Shown here: positions 20,201 to 29,608 of the stretch, piece after piece
Position numbering within the stretch: position 1 is the stretch's first letter
How the letters are laid out: each line of letters starts with the position of its first letter
Source: Diacronema lutheri
Taxonomy: Eukaryota; Haptophyta; Pavlovophyceae; Pavlovales; Pavlovaceae
Assembly: GCA_019448385.1 (NCBI GenBank)
Contig: JAGTXO010000047.1
Span: 62,001 to 126,000 of the forward strand
Reading direction: 5' to 3'
Length of the DNA stretch: 64,000 bases
The notes under the pieces: model-generated
Database searches by the model: none
What the model was told of the DNA's origin: nothing
The model's input: the letters and a program-made list of their open reading frames with translations, nothing else
Translations under genes and position numbers: made by a program

Positions 20201-22884
20201 ATGCGCGGCCGTTGTGCCTTCTGCCCGAGGCATTTGCCCTCTTCACCACACACCCCGCTGCCCCCATGCGCGGCCGTTGTGCCTTCTGCCCGAGACATTT
20301 GCCCTCTTCACCACACACCCCGCTGCCCCCATGCGCGGCCGTTGTGCCTTCTGCCCGAGACATTTGCCCTCTTCACCACACATCCCGCTGCCCCCATGCG
20401 CGGCCGTTGTGCGTTCTGCCCGAGGCATTTGCCCTCTTCACCACACACCCCGCTGCCCCCATGCGCGGCCGTTGTGCCTTCTGCCCGAGACATTTGCCCT
20501 CTTCACCACACACCCCGCTGCCCCCTTGCTGCCCCTTGCTGCCTTTTGCTTCCCCCTGCCCTCTGCCACGTTCAAAGATGAGCGCACGCGCGTGCTCCTG
20601 GCCGCCCCTTGCTGCCCCCTGCCATCTGCTGCCCCCTGCCATCTGCTGCCCCCTGCCATCTGCTGCCCCCTGCCATCTGCTGCCCCCTGCCATCTGCTGC
20701 CCGCCCCCCCCCCCCCCCCCCCTCCCCTGCCAGCTCGGCGGCTGCCCCCATCCCACCACCATACCCACCCACCCCCCCCTCCCCCCTTTCTATTTCTCGC
20801 AGTTATTTTTACGACGACGCACAAGCCGCCGAGCTGCACGCGCAGCTGCCGCACGCCTCGAGCGCGCACCACCTCGCGGCCGCGGGCGTTGTCGCCTTCC
20901 GCCTGCCGCAGCCCGTGCGCGGCGCTGCCGGCGGCGCGAGCCGCCTTTTCGCGCCGCACCGCGCGACGGGCGCAGCGCCGCTTTGGAGCGCCCACCTGCA
21001 CCTCGCCCTCGCCAGCGCGGATGCGGACTCCGACACGCGCGCGCCGCACGTGTACGGCGCGCCCACCGTCGTCGACGTCGACGGCGACGGCGCCTCGGAA
21101 GTGGCGGTCGCAACGTGCGCCGGTTTCGTCTATCTGCTTGACGCGCGCACAGGCCGCATGCGTGACGGTTGGCCTGTGCGGCTCGCGGAGGTGCAGGGCC
21201 ACGTTGCCGCGGCCGACGTGGCGGGGGATGACGCGCTTGAGCTGATCGTCGCCGATGCGCACGGCCACCTTGTTGTCCTCGATGCACACGGGCGCGAGGT
21301 GCGGCTGGAAGGGTGGAATGGGGGGGGTGGGGGGGGGGGGGGGGGCAGGCTGGGCTGTTGCCGTGGGGGATGGGGGGGGGGGGGGGGGGCAGGCTGGGCT
21401 GTTGCCGTGCGCCGCCTGCCCCCGCGTCCGCATGCTCTGGCGCTGCGGCCGCGCGCTATTGACCGCGCCATCTGCCAACCCCCTTCCCCCCCCCCCCCCC
21501 TCCTCTCTCTTTTCACGGTTTGCCGCCACGTTTCAGGTGTGGGTCGCGCGCATCGCCGGCCTCGCCGCGCGCGGCGTCGCGGTCGGCGACGTGAACGGCG
21601 ACGGGCAGCTCGACATCATCGCCGCGACGAGCGCCTCCTCCCTCCACGCCCTCGACGGCGCGAGCGGCTTAGAACTGACCGGATTCCCCGTGCGCCTCGC
21701 CGGACGTGTGATGGCGTTACCGTTACTGATTCGACTTGCGCGCGCGCGTGTCGGCGGCGGCGGTGGCGGCGGCGGCGTCGCCGCGCGCGCGCGCGCCGCC
21801 GGCGTGCGGGGCGATGGTGACGCCGCCCTCGCCACGTACATCATCTTCTCCGCCTTTGATGGCGCCGTCTACTTTGTGAGCGGCGAGAGTGGCTGCACGG
21901 CGAAGCTCGACATTGGCGAACACTCGTGCGCCGCGCCGCAGGCCAAGTCGCGTGCGATTGCGGCGAGCAGCGGCGCTCGTGCGAGGAAGGGCTCACGGGG
22001 GCGACACTTCGCGCCCCTTCGACCCGCGCGCGTCAACAAATGCCCCGAACGCCCCGCATCGCGTCCGCCTGCCAAGCCGCGCGCGCGCACGCCGCCCGCC
22101 AGCCACCCGCGCGCAACGGCGCCACACCGACCGCCATTCCCCCCCTTCCCCCTCCCCTTCCCCCTCCCCTTCCCCTCCCCCACCCCTTCCCCTCCCCCCC
22201 CCCCCCGGCAGCTACGCGCAAATCGTACCCGCGTCGCTGCACGGCGCGGCCGCGCCCGCGCGGGTGGACCTGCTCGTCGCGACGATGGGCGGCAGCCTCC
22301 TTGCCATCGAGACGGCCACCGCCGCGCACCCGCTGCGCGTGCGCGGCGGCGCATCGGCCGCTGGCCTTGGGAGGCCGGGCGCGCTGCTCGAGGGGGGCTT
22401 TGGCGCGTATTTTGCACCCGCGGCGGGCGGGGCGGGCGGGGGCGGCTTTGGCGGCGGGGGCGGCACGCGCGACGTGACGGGCGCGACCTTCGACGTGCCC
22501 ATCGTGATCGTCGACGGGCCACGCCGGAGGCCACCGCCCGCGGGCGCGCCCACCGCGGTCGGCGCGGTGACCGCGCGTTACGCGGTGACGCTCACGCTCG
22601 GCGGCGTGACGGTGCGCGCGTTCAACACGACGCGCGCGGGCGAGCACATGGTGCGCGACCTCCGCTCCCTCGGCGCGCGCTCTCGCGGCGCGCTCCGGCT
22701 GCGCGTAACGGACGCGCACGCGCAGGTGGCGGAGGACACCATCGTCCTCGCCTTCAACGCCCACTTCTACCGGGCGCTCAAGTGGCTCGCCGCCGCGCCT
22801 GCGCTCGCGATCGGCGTCGTCGCGCTTCTGTCCGCCAAGGCGCGGCCGCCGAGCGTCGCCGATGCGGCGCTCCCCGGCCTGTGA
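17232..22884 (+). CDS. DEX1: DEX1-like FG-GAP repeat membrane protein
   Basis: Exons 17232-18388, 20803-21298, 21537-21925 and 22212-22884 give 904 aa, close to the roughly 900 aa of Arabidopsis DEFECTIVE IN EXINE FORMATION 1. The protein starts with a signal peptide (residues 1-21, MAATARLALVVVTLTAAAAS). Calcium-binding FG-GAP/VCBS loops lie near residues 127 (VDLDGDGVDELVL), 366 (ADLDGDGLAEELVL), 471 (VDVDGDGASEVAV) and 564 (GDVNGDGQLDII). An acidic insertion (residues 235-345) sits where DEX1 also has a long acidic insert. The C-terminus matches DEX1, ending in one membrane span near 871-888 and a short tail. Every exon join restores DEX1-like sequence, for example LVLAV|SYFYDD and IGEHS|YAQIV. 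DEX1 in plants is needed for pollen-wall patterning; the role here is unknown. Intron 1 is 2414 bp and holds the 65-bp array. Confidence 0.9.
18511..20525. repeat. 65-bp minisatellite, 31 exact-length copies, inside DEX1-like intron 1
   Basis: The unit begins ATGCGCGGCCGTTGTG and ends CCCCGCTGCCCCC. All 31 units are exactly 65 bp and in register. They differ only by a few recurring substitutions: GCC/GCG, CGAGAC/CAAGAC/CGAGGC, ATG/TTG at the unit start and CACACC/CACATC. The order of variants shows a higher-order duplication (see findings). The sense strand has no stop codon and no CAG or TAG in the unit. Confidence 0.97.
20613..20697. repeat. 17-bp tandem repeat, 5 copies
   Basis: The unit TGCCCCCTGCCATCTGC is repeated five times and followed by a C-run. 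It lies in the same intron, between the 65-bp array and the acceptor at 20802, and contributes to the pyrimidine-rich 3' part of the intron. Confidence 0.9.
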
Positions 22885-22968
22885 CCAGTGGCGACTGGCG
22901 AGTCACCAGTCCGGAGTGGGGCAGTGGGTGACACTGGCAGCTGCGCGCATGATCTGTCCTGGCAACTC

Positions 22969-24180
22969 CTATGGAAAGAAAAAAACCCTCGCCGACGCGC
23001 CAAAGCACAGCGCCGCGGCGCAGAGGAGAACAAGCGCGCACAGCGCGCACGGGCCCGCCCGCCTCCCGAGGGCGGGCGAGCGGTCGCGCAGCCTCGCGAG
23101 CAGCACGGCGCAGTAGCCTCGCCACATGTGCGCGAAGGAGTCGTAGCGCGCCGTGCGCGTCAGGCTCGTGTTGAAGAGCGAGCCCATCGCCGCGAGCGCC
23201 GCGCCGAGGAGGCACGCGAGGCCCTTGGCGAACGCCGGCGCGCCGTGCGAGAAGTCGACGAGCACGCGCACGCCGAGCGCCGCGACGAAGAGGAGCAAGC
23301 CACTCAGGTAATGCGCGCGCACGGCGAGGAAGAGGAGGGGCACCTGCGCGCGCGCTCGGCCGGGCTGCGCTGAGCGCCGGTCGGGTGCACGTATCGCGGC
23401 CCCTACCCTCAGCGGTGCACGCATCGCGGCCCCTACCCTCAGCGGTGCACGCATCGCGGCCCCTACCCTCAGCGGTGCACGCATCGCGGCCCCTGCCCTC
23501 AGCGGTGCGCGCGATAAGCGGCGGCGTGCTGCGACGGCTGCGCGGCGGCGCACCTCGCGCAGCATCATCGTGAGCGGCTCGCTCGCGCGCGGCTCGTGCG
23601 CGTGCCCGCTGAGCCGCACGATCGCGAGCGAGGAGGCGAAGACGGCGAGGAGGCTGTTGCACAGCGAGGTGGTGCAGAGCAACGTGTACAGCCGCTTGGG
23701 GAGCGCGGCGAGGCGCGCCTCGGCGGGCTCGAAGGGGTACTGCGGCGCGGGCGGGCGAGGCCGGACGCGACGCGCGTGGGCACTCGCGCGCGTCGGGCGC
23801 GGCCAGCGCAGCGCGCGCGCGCTCGCGGCGGACGCGCGCCCGCCGCTCACGGCGAAGAGGATGCCGAGCGTGGCGCTGGCGATGAGCGCGGAGGGCACGC
23901 GCTCGGAGGCAAAGTACTCGACCGACGCGCCCGTCTGATCCGCCAGCTCGCGCTCCGCCGCGCACGACGCGTCCCCGCGTCCGAGGACGCGCTCCGCAAC
24001 AAGAAGCTGCTCCGCGCTGAACGCGCGCTCCCCGCGCTCGCCCGGCGCCGAGCCGCCGGAGCCGCGAATGGCCGCGCGCGGTGGCAGCGGCGGCGTGAGC
24101 ACGAGGCCCGCCTGCGCGCCGAGCCGCGGGTGCACCAGGGCCTGGCAGCCGACCAGCACGAGGCACGCCAACGCGATCAT
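22969..24180 (-). CDS. Membrane protein with N-terminal signal, unknown family
   Basis: Exons 24180-23851, 23739-23554 and 23343-22969 give about 296 aa. Both introns are multiples of three (111 and 210 bp), so the frame stays open if they are retained, but splicing removes Arg-rich low complexity and restores plausible sequence: TLGILFA|YPFEPAEARLAALPKR and MMLRE|VPLLFLAVRAHYLSG. The N-terminus is a hydrophobic signal or transit segment (MIALACLVLVGCQALV). Later hydrophobic segments lie near LLCTTSLCNSLLAVFASSLA, LSGLLLFVAALGVRVLV, GLACLLGAALAAMGSL and the C-terminal ALCALVLLCAAALCFGA. A conserved-looking loop reads NTSLTRTARYDSFAHMWRGY. I recognise no family. Its stop lies 84 bp from the stop of the convergent DEX1-like gene. 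Confidence 0.6.
   Translation of the reverse strand: MIALACLVLVGCQALVHPRLGAQAGLVLTPPLPPRAAIRGSGGSAPGERGERAFSAEQLLVAERVLGRGDASCAAERELADQTGASVEYFASERVPSALIASATLGILFAVSGGRASAASARALRWPRPTRASAHARRVRPRPPAPQYPFEPAEARLAALPKRLYTLLCTTSLCNSLLAVFASSLAIVRLSGHAHEPRASEPLTMMLREVRRRAAVAARRRLSRAPLRAGAAMRAPLRVGAAMRAPLRVGAAMRAPLRVGAAIRAPDRRSAQPGRARAQVPLLFLAVRAHYLSGLLLFVAALGVRVLVDFSHGAPAFAKGLACLLGAALAAMGSLFNTSLTRTARYDSFAHMWRGYCAVLLARLRDRSPALGRRAGPCALCALVLLCAAALCFGASARVFFFP
23381..23500. repeat. 30-bp tandem repeat, 4 copies, intronic
   Basis: The unit CGGTGCACGCATCGCGGCCC-CTACCCTCAG appears four times with few substitutions, plus a partial fifth. It lies in the second intron of the membrane protein gene (23344-23553). 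The 30-bp length keeps reading frame. Confidence 0.9.
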
Positions 24181-24356
24181 GGGCTCCCGCCGCCGTCCAC
24201 CGCCCGCTTTGGCTCAAGAGTTGGGTCAGAAAATTCACACTCAAGAAAGATCGGCTAGCGGCCTAGCGCCGCGTGCGCGACGGTCGACCGCCAACCGGCT
24301 GGCTCGCGGCGGGTGGCCGGGACGCGCACGCGCCGCCGGCGCCGCCCGCCGGCCGC

Positions 24357-25265
24357 CTAGCGCTTGCGCTCGGGCTTCCACTTGAAGACGCGGCGCGGCA
24401 CGCCGCTTGGCGCGCCCACCCGCGCCTCGCCCGCGCCCGCGCCCGACGCGGCGGCAGCGGCGGCGGCGGCGCCCGCTCCGCGCAGCTTCTTCTTGGCGCC
24501 CTTCCCCATCAGCTGCCGCTGCAGCTCGATGCGCTCCGCGTCCGCGCGGATCCGCGCCTCTCGGCCGACGCGCTGCTCGAGCTCGGCGTACGATGCGCGC
24601 TGCCGCTTGCGCACGCCGCTTACCCACCTGTCGACGGCGCGCACGTCGCCGGCGTCGGCGAGCGCGCGCACCTCGCGCGGCACGCTCACGGCCTTGGCCG
24701 CGAGGTCCTCCGTGCGCAATCGGTTGAACCGGCGCGCCGCGAGCTCGGGCGCTGTGCCAAAGTGCTCGGCGGCGTCAAACGCGGCGGCGGCTGCGGGGCC
24801 GTCGACGAAGATGGTGTGCGTCCCGCTGGCGCCGGCGCCGGTGCCGTCGAGCTCGCCGCTGCCGCCGCCGCCATCGGGCTCGCCCGCATCGTCGAACCGG
24901 TGGAGCGCCGCGCGCAGCCGCGCGATCTTTTTGCTCTCGGCGGCGCCGCGCACGGCGAGGTAGGCGGCGTCCTGCGCCTTGAGCGCGCGCATCGCGCGCG
25001 GCGCGATGGGCTTCGAGCCCTCCGGCGCGAGCTGGTGCACGCCTTCCTTGGTCCGCGCGCGGACCATGCCAAAGTAGAACTCCTCCGGGTTGCGGTTGGC
25101 CGCCTTGTCGCGCAGCGCCTTGACGCGCCGCTGCTTGGCATTGTAGTCGCGCGCGCGGAGAGTGTAGTCCTTGTGCTTCTCGAGCAGGCCCAGCTGCTCG
25201 CGCGCCTTAGGCTGCGCGCGCTCCTTGTACGGCCGCCGTTGGACGGCGTTCCGCAGCGAGCTCAT
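24357..25265 (-). CDS. UTP11: U3 snoRNA-associated protein UTP11
   Basis: One exon, 302 aa; family members are usually about 250 aa. The N-terminus carries the diagnostic UTP11 signature: MSSLRNAVQRRPYKERAQPK, then LGLLEKHKDYTLRARDYNAK, then KAANRNPEEFYFGMVRARTK. UTP11 is a component of the small-subunit processome and acts in 18S rRNA maturation in the nucleolus. The middle contains a lineage-specific Gly-rich insertion around residues 120-150. The C-terminus is basic (MGKGAKKKLRG..., RRVFKWKPERKR) as in homologues. The start is set by the conserved MSSLRNA. It is head to head with the next gene, with 167 bp between start codons, so a shared bidirectional promoter is likely. Confidence 0.97.
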   Translation of the reverse strand: MSSLRNAVQRRPYKERAQPKAREQLGLLEKHKDYTLRARDYNAKQRRVKALRDKAANRNPEEFYFGMVRARTKEGVHQLAPEGSKPIAPRAMRALKAQDAAYLAVRGAAESKKIARLRAALHRFDDAGEPDGGGGSGELDGTGAGASGTHTIFVDGPAAAAAFDAAEHFGTAPELAARRFNRLRTEDLAAKAVSVPREVRALADAGDVRAVDRWVSGVRKRQRASYAELEQRVGREARIRADAERIELQRQLMGKGAKKKLRGAGAAAAAAAASGAGAGEARVGAPSGVPRRVFKWKPERKR

Positions 25266-25432
25266 GGCGCCCCGGCGACGTTCCCGCCACCCGCCTCACG
25301 ACGGTCGACGTCCCCGCTCGAGAACGGGCCAAAATAAAAACGCGCCGCAAGCCGCTGCTGTGCGCATGGCCGCCCGGTAAGGCCCCTTCAAACACACGAC
25401 GCGACGCCAGAGCGAGGGGCGCGAGTCCGCGC

Positions 25433-26473
25433 ATGGAGGGCGACGTGGGCAAGGTGGACGTGGTGCTTATGCGCTCCAACTCGGGTAACCAGATCCTCGA
25501 CATCGACTTCGGCGCCGCCGAGGCCGCGATCATGGCCGCGAGCCGCGGGCAGGGCGGCCACCAGCTGCAGCATGCGCAGCCGCATTTGAGCCAGGCGGCG
25601 CACCCGTACGCCGGCGCGCAGTACATGCAGCCGATGCAGGCGGGATGCGTGATGGGCGGAATGTTCCACGCCGGCGCCCTCGGCATGCCCCCGCAGATGC
25701 AGCAGCAGCTCGGCGGCATGCAGGCGCCCGGCTCGTCGATGGCGGTCCCGATGGCGATGCGCAAGCTCAAGATCGTCGAGCACCACGTGCACCGGATCGA
25801 CACGCACACCAAGGACAACGGCGAGCCGGAGGAAGAACTTGTCGTGAGCAACCTCCGCCACTTCACCCTCAAGGTCGCCGTCGTCGACTCGAACGAGATG
25901 CCAATCCTCGACACGGAGCTGCCGCTGCAGGCGACCCTCCTCTACGAGAATGGCCTGCCGGTCAAGCAGCTCTCCAACTCGGAGCCGCTGCTCGCGGGCG
26001 AGCCGGAGGTGGTCGCGCTGCAGGGCTCCGCCGTCTTCAAGCTGCGCATCACCTCCCTCTCCTCACACCGCGACAAGCAGCGGTTCCGCATCCAGATCGC
26101 GCCGCACAATCCACTCGTACGCCAGCACGAGCCGTCGCTCACGATCGTCACTGACCCGATGAAGTCGGTGACCAAGCTGGCGCACCGCTCGAGCGCCAAG
26201 GAGGGTGGCGGCGCGGCCGGCGCCGGCGGCCCCGCGGCCGGCGTGCCGCACCCCTTCGGGCCCGGCGCGAACGGGCCGGACGGCGGCATGCAGATCGACG
26301 CGGGTGCGTACGAGGCGATGGTCGCGACGCTCAAGCAGCACAGCGAGCAGATCGGGCAGCTGCAGGAGATGCACACACTCATCCTCAAGCAGCTGCAGGA
26401 CCTCAACTCGCTCGTGCGCGGCCTCGTCACCGGCCCCACCGTCGCGCCCCCGCCCGGCCCCGACGAGAGCTGA
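25433..26473 (+). CDS. Possible beta-sandwich/coiled-coil regulator, family uncertain
   Basis: One exon, 346 aa. Residues 1-20 are a short conserved-looking start (VDVVLMRSNSGNQILDIDFG). Residues 35-110 are rich in Gln, Met and Gly, like an activation-type region. Residues 120-265 look like one all-beta domain: HFTLKVAVVDSNEMPILDTE, LQATLLYENGLPVKQLSNSE, AVFKLRITSLSSHRDKQRFR, then IQIAPHNPL. The F-K-L-R-I-x-S-L-S-S pattern is reminiscent of p53-like, Rel or velvet transcription-factor folds, but this is pattern-level resemblance only. Residues 300-330 form an amphipathic coiled coil (HSEQIGQLQEMHTLILKQLQ). Codon use and composition are less extreme than in neighbours, consistent with a conserved gene. 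A DNA-binding regulator is a guess. Confidence 0.75.
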   Translation: MEGDVGKVDVVLMRSNSGNQILDIDFGAAEAAIMAASRGQGGHQLQHAQPHLSQAAHPYAGAQYMQPMQAGCVMGGMFHAGALGMPPQMQQQLGGMQAPGSSMAVPMAMRKLKIVEHHVHRIDTHTKDNGEPEEELVVSNLRHFTLKVAVVDSNEMPILDTELPLQATLLYENGLPVKQLSNSEPLLAGEPEVVALQGSAVFKLRITSLSSHRDKQRFRIQIAPHNPLVRQHEPSLTIVTDPMKSVTKLAHRSSAKEGGGAAGAGGPAAGVPHPFGPGANGPDGGMQIDAGAYEAMVATLKQHSEQIGQLQEMHTLILKQLQDLNSLVRGLVTGPTVAPPPGPDES

Positions 26474-26662
26474 GTCAGTCGCCAGGACAGCTGAGTCAGT
26501 CGCCAGCGGCGCCGGGCCGAGCGGCGGGCGGCGGGCTGCGGCCGCGCGCGCGGAGCCCGCGGCCTTCGGTCCCCCGGAGACGCGGGCGCGAGGGAGCAGG
26601 GAGCTGCGCGCATGGAGCACGCGTGCGCGACAAGCAAATGACAGCATGGCCCCCCGGGGGCA

Positions 26663-26935
26663 AGGCCTCACCCAGATTCCCCCATCAATCGCGCTGTCAG
26701 CCATCGCACGGCATGTATTGCGAAGTGGGGGCGACGACCCTGTGTAGCGAAGTTGGGGGGGGGGGGGGGGGGGGGGGTCGCGCTGGATGCGGATGCGGCA
26801 CACAGCCCACAGTGAAGCATCCGAGCCCCCAGGACTCAGTGTAGCTGCCGGCGTACACAGGGTCGTCGCCCCCACTTCGCTACATGCCGTGCGATGGCTA
26901 ACAGCGCGATTGATGGGGGAATCTGGGTGAGGCCT
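26663..26935. repeat. Foldback (long inverted repeat) element
   Basis: Left arm 26663-26746 and right arm 26854-26935 are near-identical reverse complements of about 83 bp, differing by a few changes. The arms start AGGCCTCACCCAGATTCC. The roughly 107-bp centre holds a G-run of about 20. No coding sequence is seen and no clear target-site duplication. It could be a MITE-like non-autonomous DNA element or a hairpin-RNA locus. It occupies much of the 616-bp gap between the beta-sandwich gene and the coiled-coil gene; the rest of that gap is featureless. Confidence 0.85.
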
Positions 26936-27089
26936 CACTATTGATTTTTACCCGAGAGTAGTCTCCTGCTTCGCAGATTCATCTCTGCCCAGGATCGGCA
27001 GCCGGCGCGCTGTCGGCGTGGCCTCGCGCACGGAGTCTCACTTGGACTGTGCGCAGTGCAAAAGAATCGACGCATATTGTTGCACAACG

Positions 27090-28179
27090 TCAGGAGCCGG
27101 CCGACGACGGGGCGGCCGCGGGCGCCGCCGAGACCGCGCCCCCCACCGGCGTGCCATGCGCCAAGCCCGCAGCTGCGGGCGCGCCGGCTCCTCGGTCGAG
27201 ATGGCCGACCGCCGCGCGCGCGAGTGCACCGCCCGCCGCGCTTGCCGGTGCTCCGCTGCGCGCCAGAGCGTCCGCCATCGCGCCTTCGGCGTGCGCATGG
27301 CTGCCGGTGCCATCGCCAGGCGCGTGCGCGCGCGCGGCCTCGAGAAGCTCGCGTGCGTCCTCGCTTGGCGCGGGCAGCGCCACCGCGCCGCACGCCGCCG
27401 TGCGTGGGCAGAGAGTGGCATGGGGCGCGGCGCGCACGGTCGGTTCGGTGGTGGCGCCCGCGTCCGCGGGGACCGCCGCGTCGGCGGCGGCGCGCGGCGC
27501 GACGCGCTCACGCGGCGGCGGCGCGCTCACGCCACCGCCGGCGGGCGTGCACGGCTCAGTGGCCGGGGCGGCGGCTTGCGGGGCCGGCGGGCACACGCCA
27601 TCGCTGCGCGCGGTCGACGGGTCAGCGGTCGTGCCCGCCGAGCTGGCGGCTACGACGATCGCCGCGTGCGTTGAGCCGCGCACGCCCTCCGCCCCGCCCG
27701 TCGAGCGGCGCGCGCCCTCGGTACCCGCCACGCCCCCGCCCGCGCGGCTCGCCGAGCCGACGCCCACCACCGCCCCATGAAGCTTCCGGAAGAATGCGGT
27801 GACGGACGATGGCTGCGCCGGCGGCTGCTTGGAGGCCGCCGCGCGCCCACGGCAGGCCGCATCGGCGGCGACCGTGCGAAGCCGATGGCGCGTGCGTAGC
27901 CTCAGCCGCACGCGCACCGCGCCGCGCTCGCCGTCAGCCCCGCCTCCGCCCGCGCCTCCGCCCGCACCGCCGCCTCCGCCAGGCGCCAACGAAAGGCTCG
28001 CGGCGACGTCGCAGAACGGCTCGTACTTTGGGGCGGCAACGGCATCGACGCCCCCCGTCGAGCAGAACGAGCTCGACGCCGTGCCCGCAGCCGAGCAGCC
28101 GCCGGTGCTCTCGCCGTCTGCGGGCGAGCGTTTGCCCTCACCGCCGCCGCCGCCGCCCTCACGCGCGCCCGGCGCGCTA

Positions 28180-28214
<35 letters not shown>

Positions 28215-28895
28215 ATCGGCGGCGGCGGCGTCGCTGGCGTCGTTGAAGGTGCGCGCCGTCCAAAGCAGCTGCTCGTGGACAGCGCCGAACACTGCCTCCG
28301 AGACCGCTTCGATCTCGGCGGCGGCCTCCAGGAGCTCTGAGCGGTGCGACGTGATGCGGATCGCCGTCTTGCCCGCGATCACGCTGAGGCGCGCTTGGAG
28401 GGTGCGCAACCGGAGGCAGCCGGCAACAATCTGGTCGGTCGCCACCTCCGCCGACGCGCGCCATCGGCTCTCAAGCTCGGCGAGCCGATCGAGCTGCCGC
28501 GCGCGCGAGCGTGCAGCGAGCGACGCCTCGCTCGCCTCGCGGGCGGCGCGCTCGACGGCGAGCGTGCGCGCGGCGTCGACGGTGGCGCGGACCCACGCGG
28601 CGTAGACGCGGCGGAGGAGCTGCGCCGCCCACAGCTGGTCCTTGAGCCGCACCTGCTGCCGCTGCATCGCCGTCAGCGCGTGCTGCGCGAGCGCCGCCTG
28701 GCGCGCCTTCTCCTGCGCGTCGGCAAACTGCAGCTTGTTTTGCCAGATAAGCTTCTTGATCGCGAAGCGCGACTTGAGCTCGGCCTCGTCGCCCGCCGAG
28801 TCGTCCACCGGCCCGCCCGCCAGCTGCGCGCGCAGCGCCGCCAGCTCCGCGTCCTGCGCAACGATGCGCGCGCGCAACTCCCCGATCTCGTCCAT
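27090..28895 (-). CDS. Coiled-coil protein of unknown function
   Basis: An open frame of about 601 codons from the Met at 28895. Residues 1-240 are a long charged helix region with coiled-coil character (MDEIGELRARIVAQDAELAA, LKSRFAIKKLIWQNKLQFAD, QLLRRVYAAWVRATVDAART, SHRSELLEAAAEIEAVSEAV). The rest is Ala/Gly-rich low complexity, with a poly-Ala run and one island, SSVTAFFRKLHGAVVGVGS. An intron in the low-complexity part cannot be excluded. A Met 79 codons upstream is in frame, but its sequence is Arg/Pro-rich and looks non-coding. No family is recognised; a structural or cytoskeletal role is possible. It is head to head with the HECT ligase gene. Confidence 0.6.
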
Positions 28896-29608
28896 CGAAC
28901 GGGGAGGATTGGCCAGGTCCGTCCGTATTGAAAAACGGCGCGAAGAGAGGGTGGGGGCCGGGAGGTCCTTCCTACTACACCGGGGCGTCAAGAGCGACGC
29001 GTCCATCAGCAGGCGGCTCCTCGTCGGCGCACGGTGCGGGGCGAGGCGAGGCAACGGCCGCGCGCGATGGAGAGGCGCAGCACGCGCAACGACGCGGCCC
29101 AGCCCGCGGGCTACAGGTGCGCCGAGAGACACGCGCGCGCCGCGCGCCGCCGCGCTGCGCCGCGTGCGGCAGCGCGCGCACCGCGCCGCGCGCGCCCTCT
29201 CGCGCAGGCGCGGCGCGCGCGCGCGCGCTCACGCGCCGCGCGCGCCTACGCCGCGCGCGTTGCGCGCCGCCTCTGCCGCCGCGCAGCCTGCGCTCGGCGG
29301 CCAAGCGCGCGACGCCGGCCGCCGAGTCCCAACAGGCAGCCAAGCGGTGCGCGGCGCGGCGCGGCTCGCCTCGCGGCCGCACATCCGCGCCTTGTGCTTC
29401 CGTGCGACCGCCACGCACGTGCCGCGCTGCTGCACGCGCGCCGCCGCCTGCACCGCCGCCGCGCCGCGCGCGTTCCGCCCGCGCGATTGCCGAATCTGGC
29501 CTTGGGACCTGCCCCGCGCGTGCGCGCGCGCACGCTCCGCCCGCCCCGCTCGCGCGCGGCGCGCGGCGCAGGTCGCGCGAGCGCGCGACGCCGACGCCGC
29601 GCGGCAAG
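28896..29608. other. Intergenic region between divergent genes
   Basis: 713 bp between the start codons of the coiled-coil gene and the HECT ligase. It is very GC-rich, with CGCG-rich low complexity from 29100 onward. No RNA gene, tandem repeat or conserved coding stretch is seen. It presumably contains both promoters and 5' UTRs. Confidence 0.4.

Noticed and set aside
18511-20525. CRISPR array
   Set aside because: The 65-bp units are contiguous with no unique spacers, and the context is a eukaryotic intron.
16938-21245. Very long open frames (about 700-1400 codons) running through the 65-bp array
   Set aside because: The array lies between two DEX1-conserved exons that join perfectly with GT-AG, and the frames are open only because the unit lacks stops. 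It is intron, not a repeat protein.
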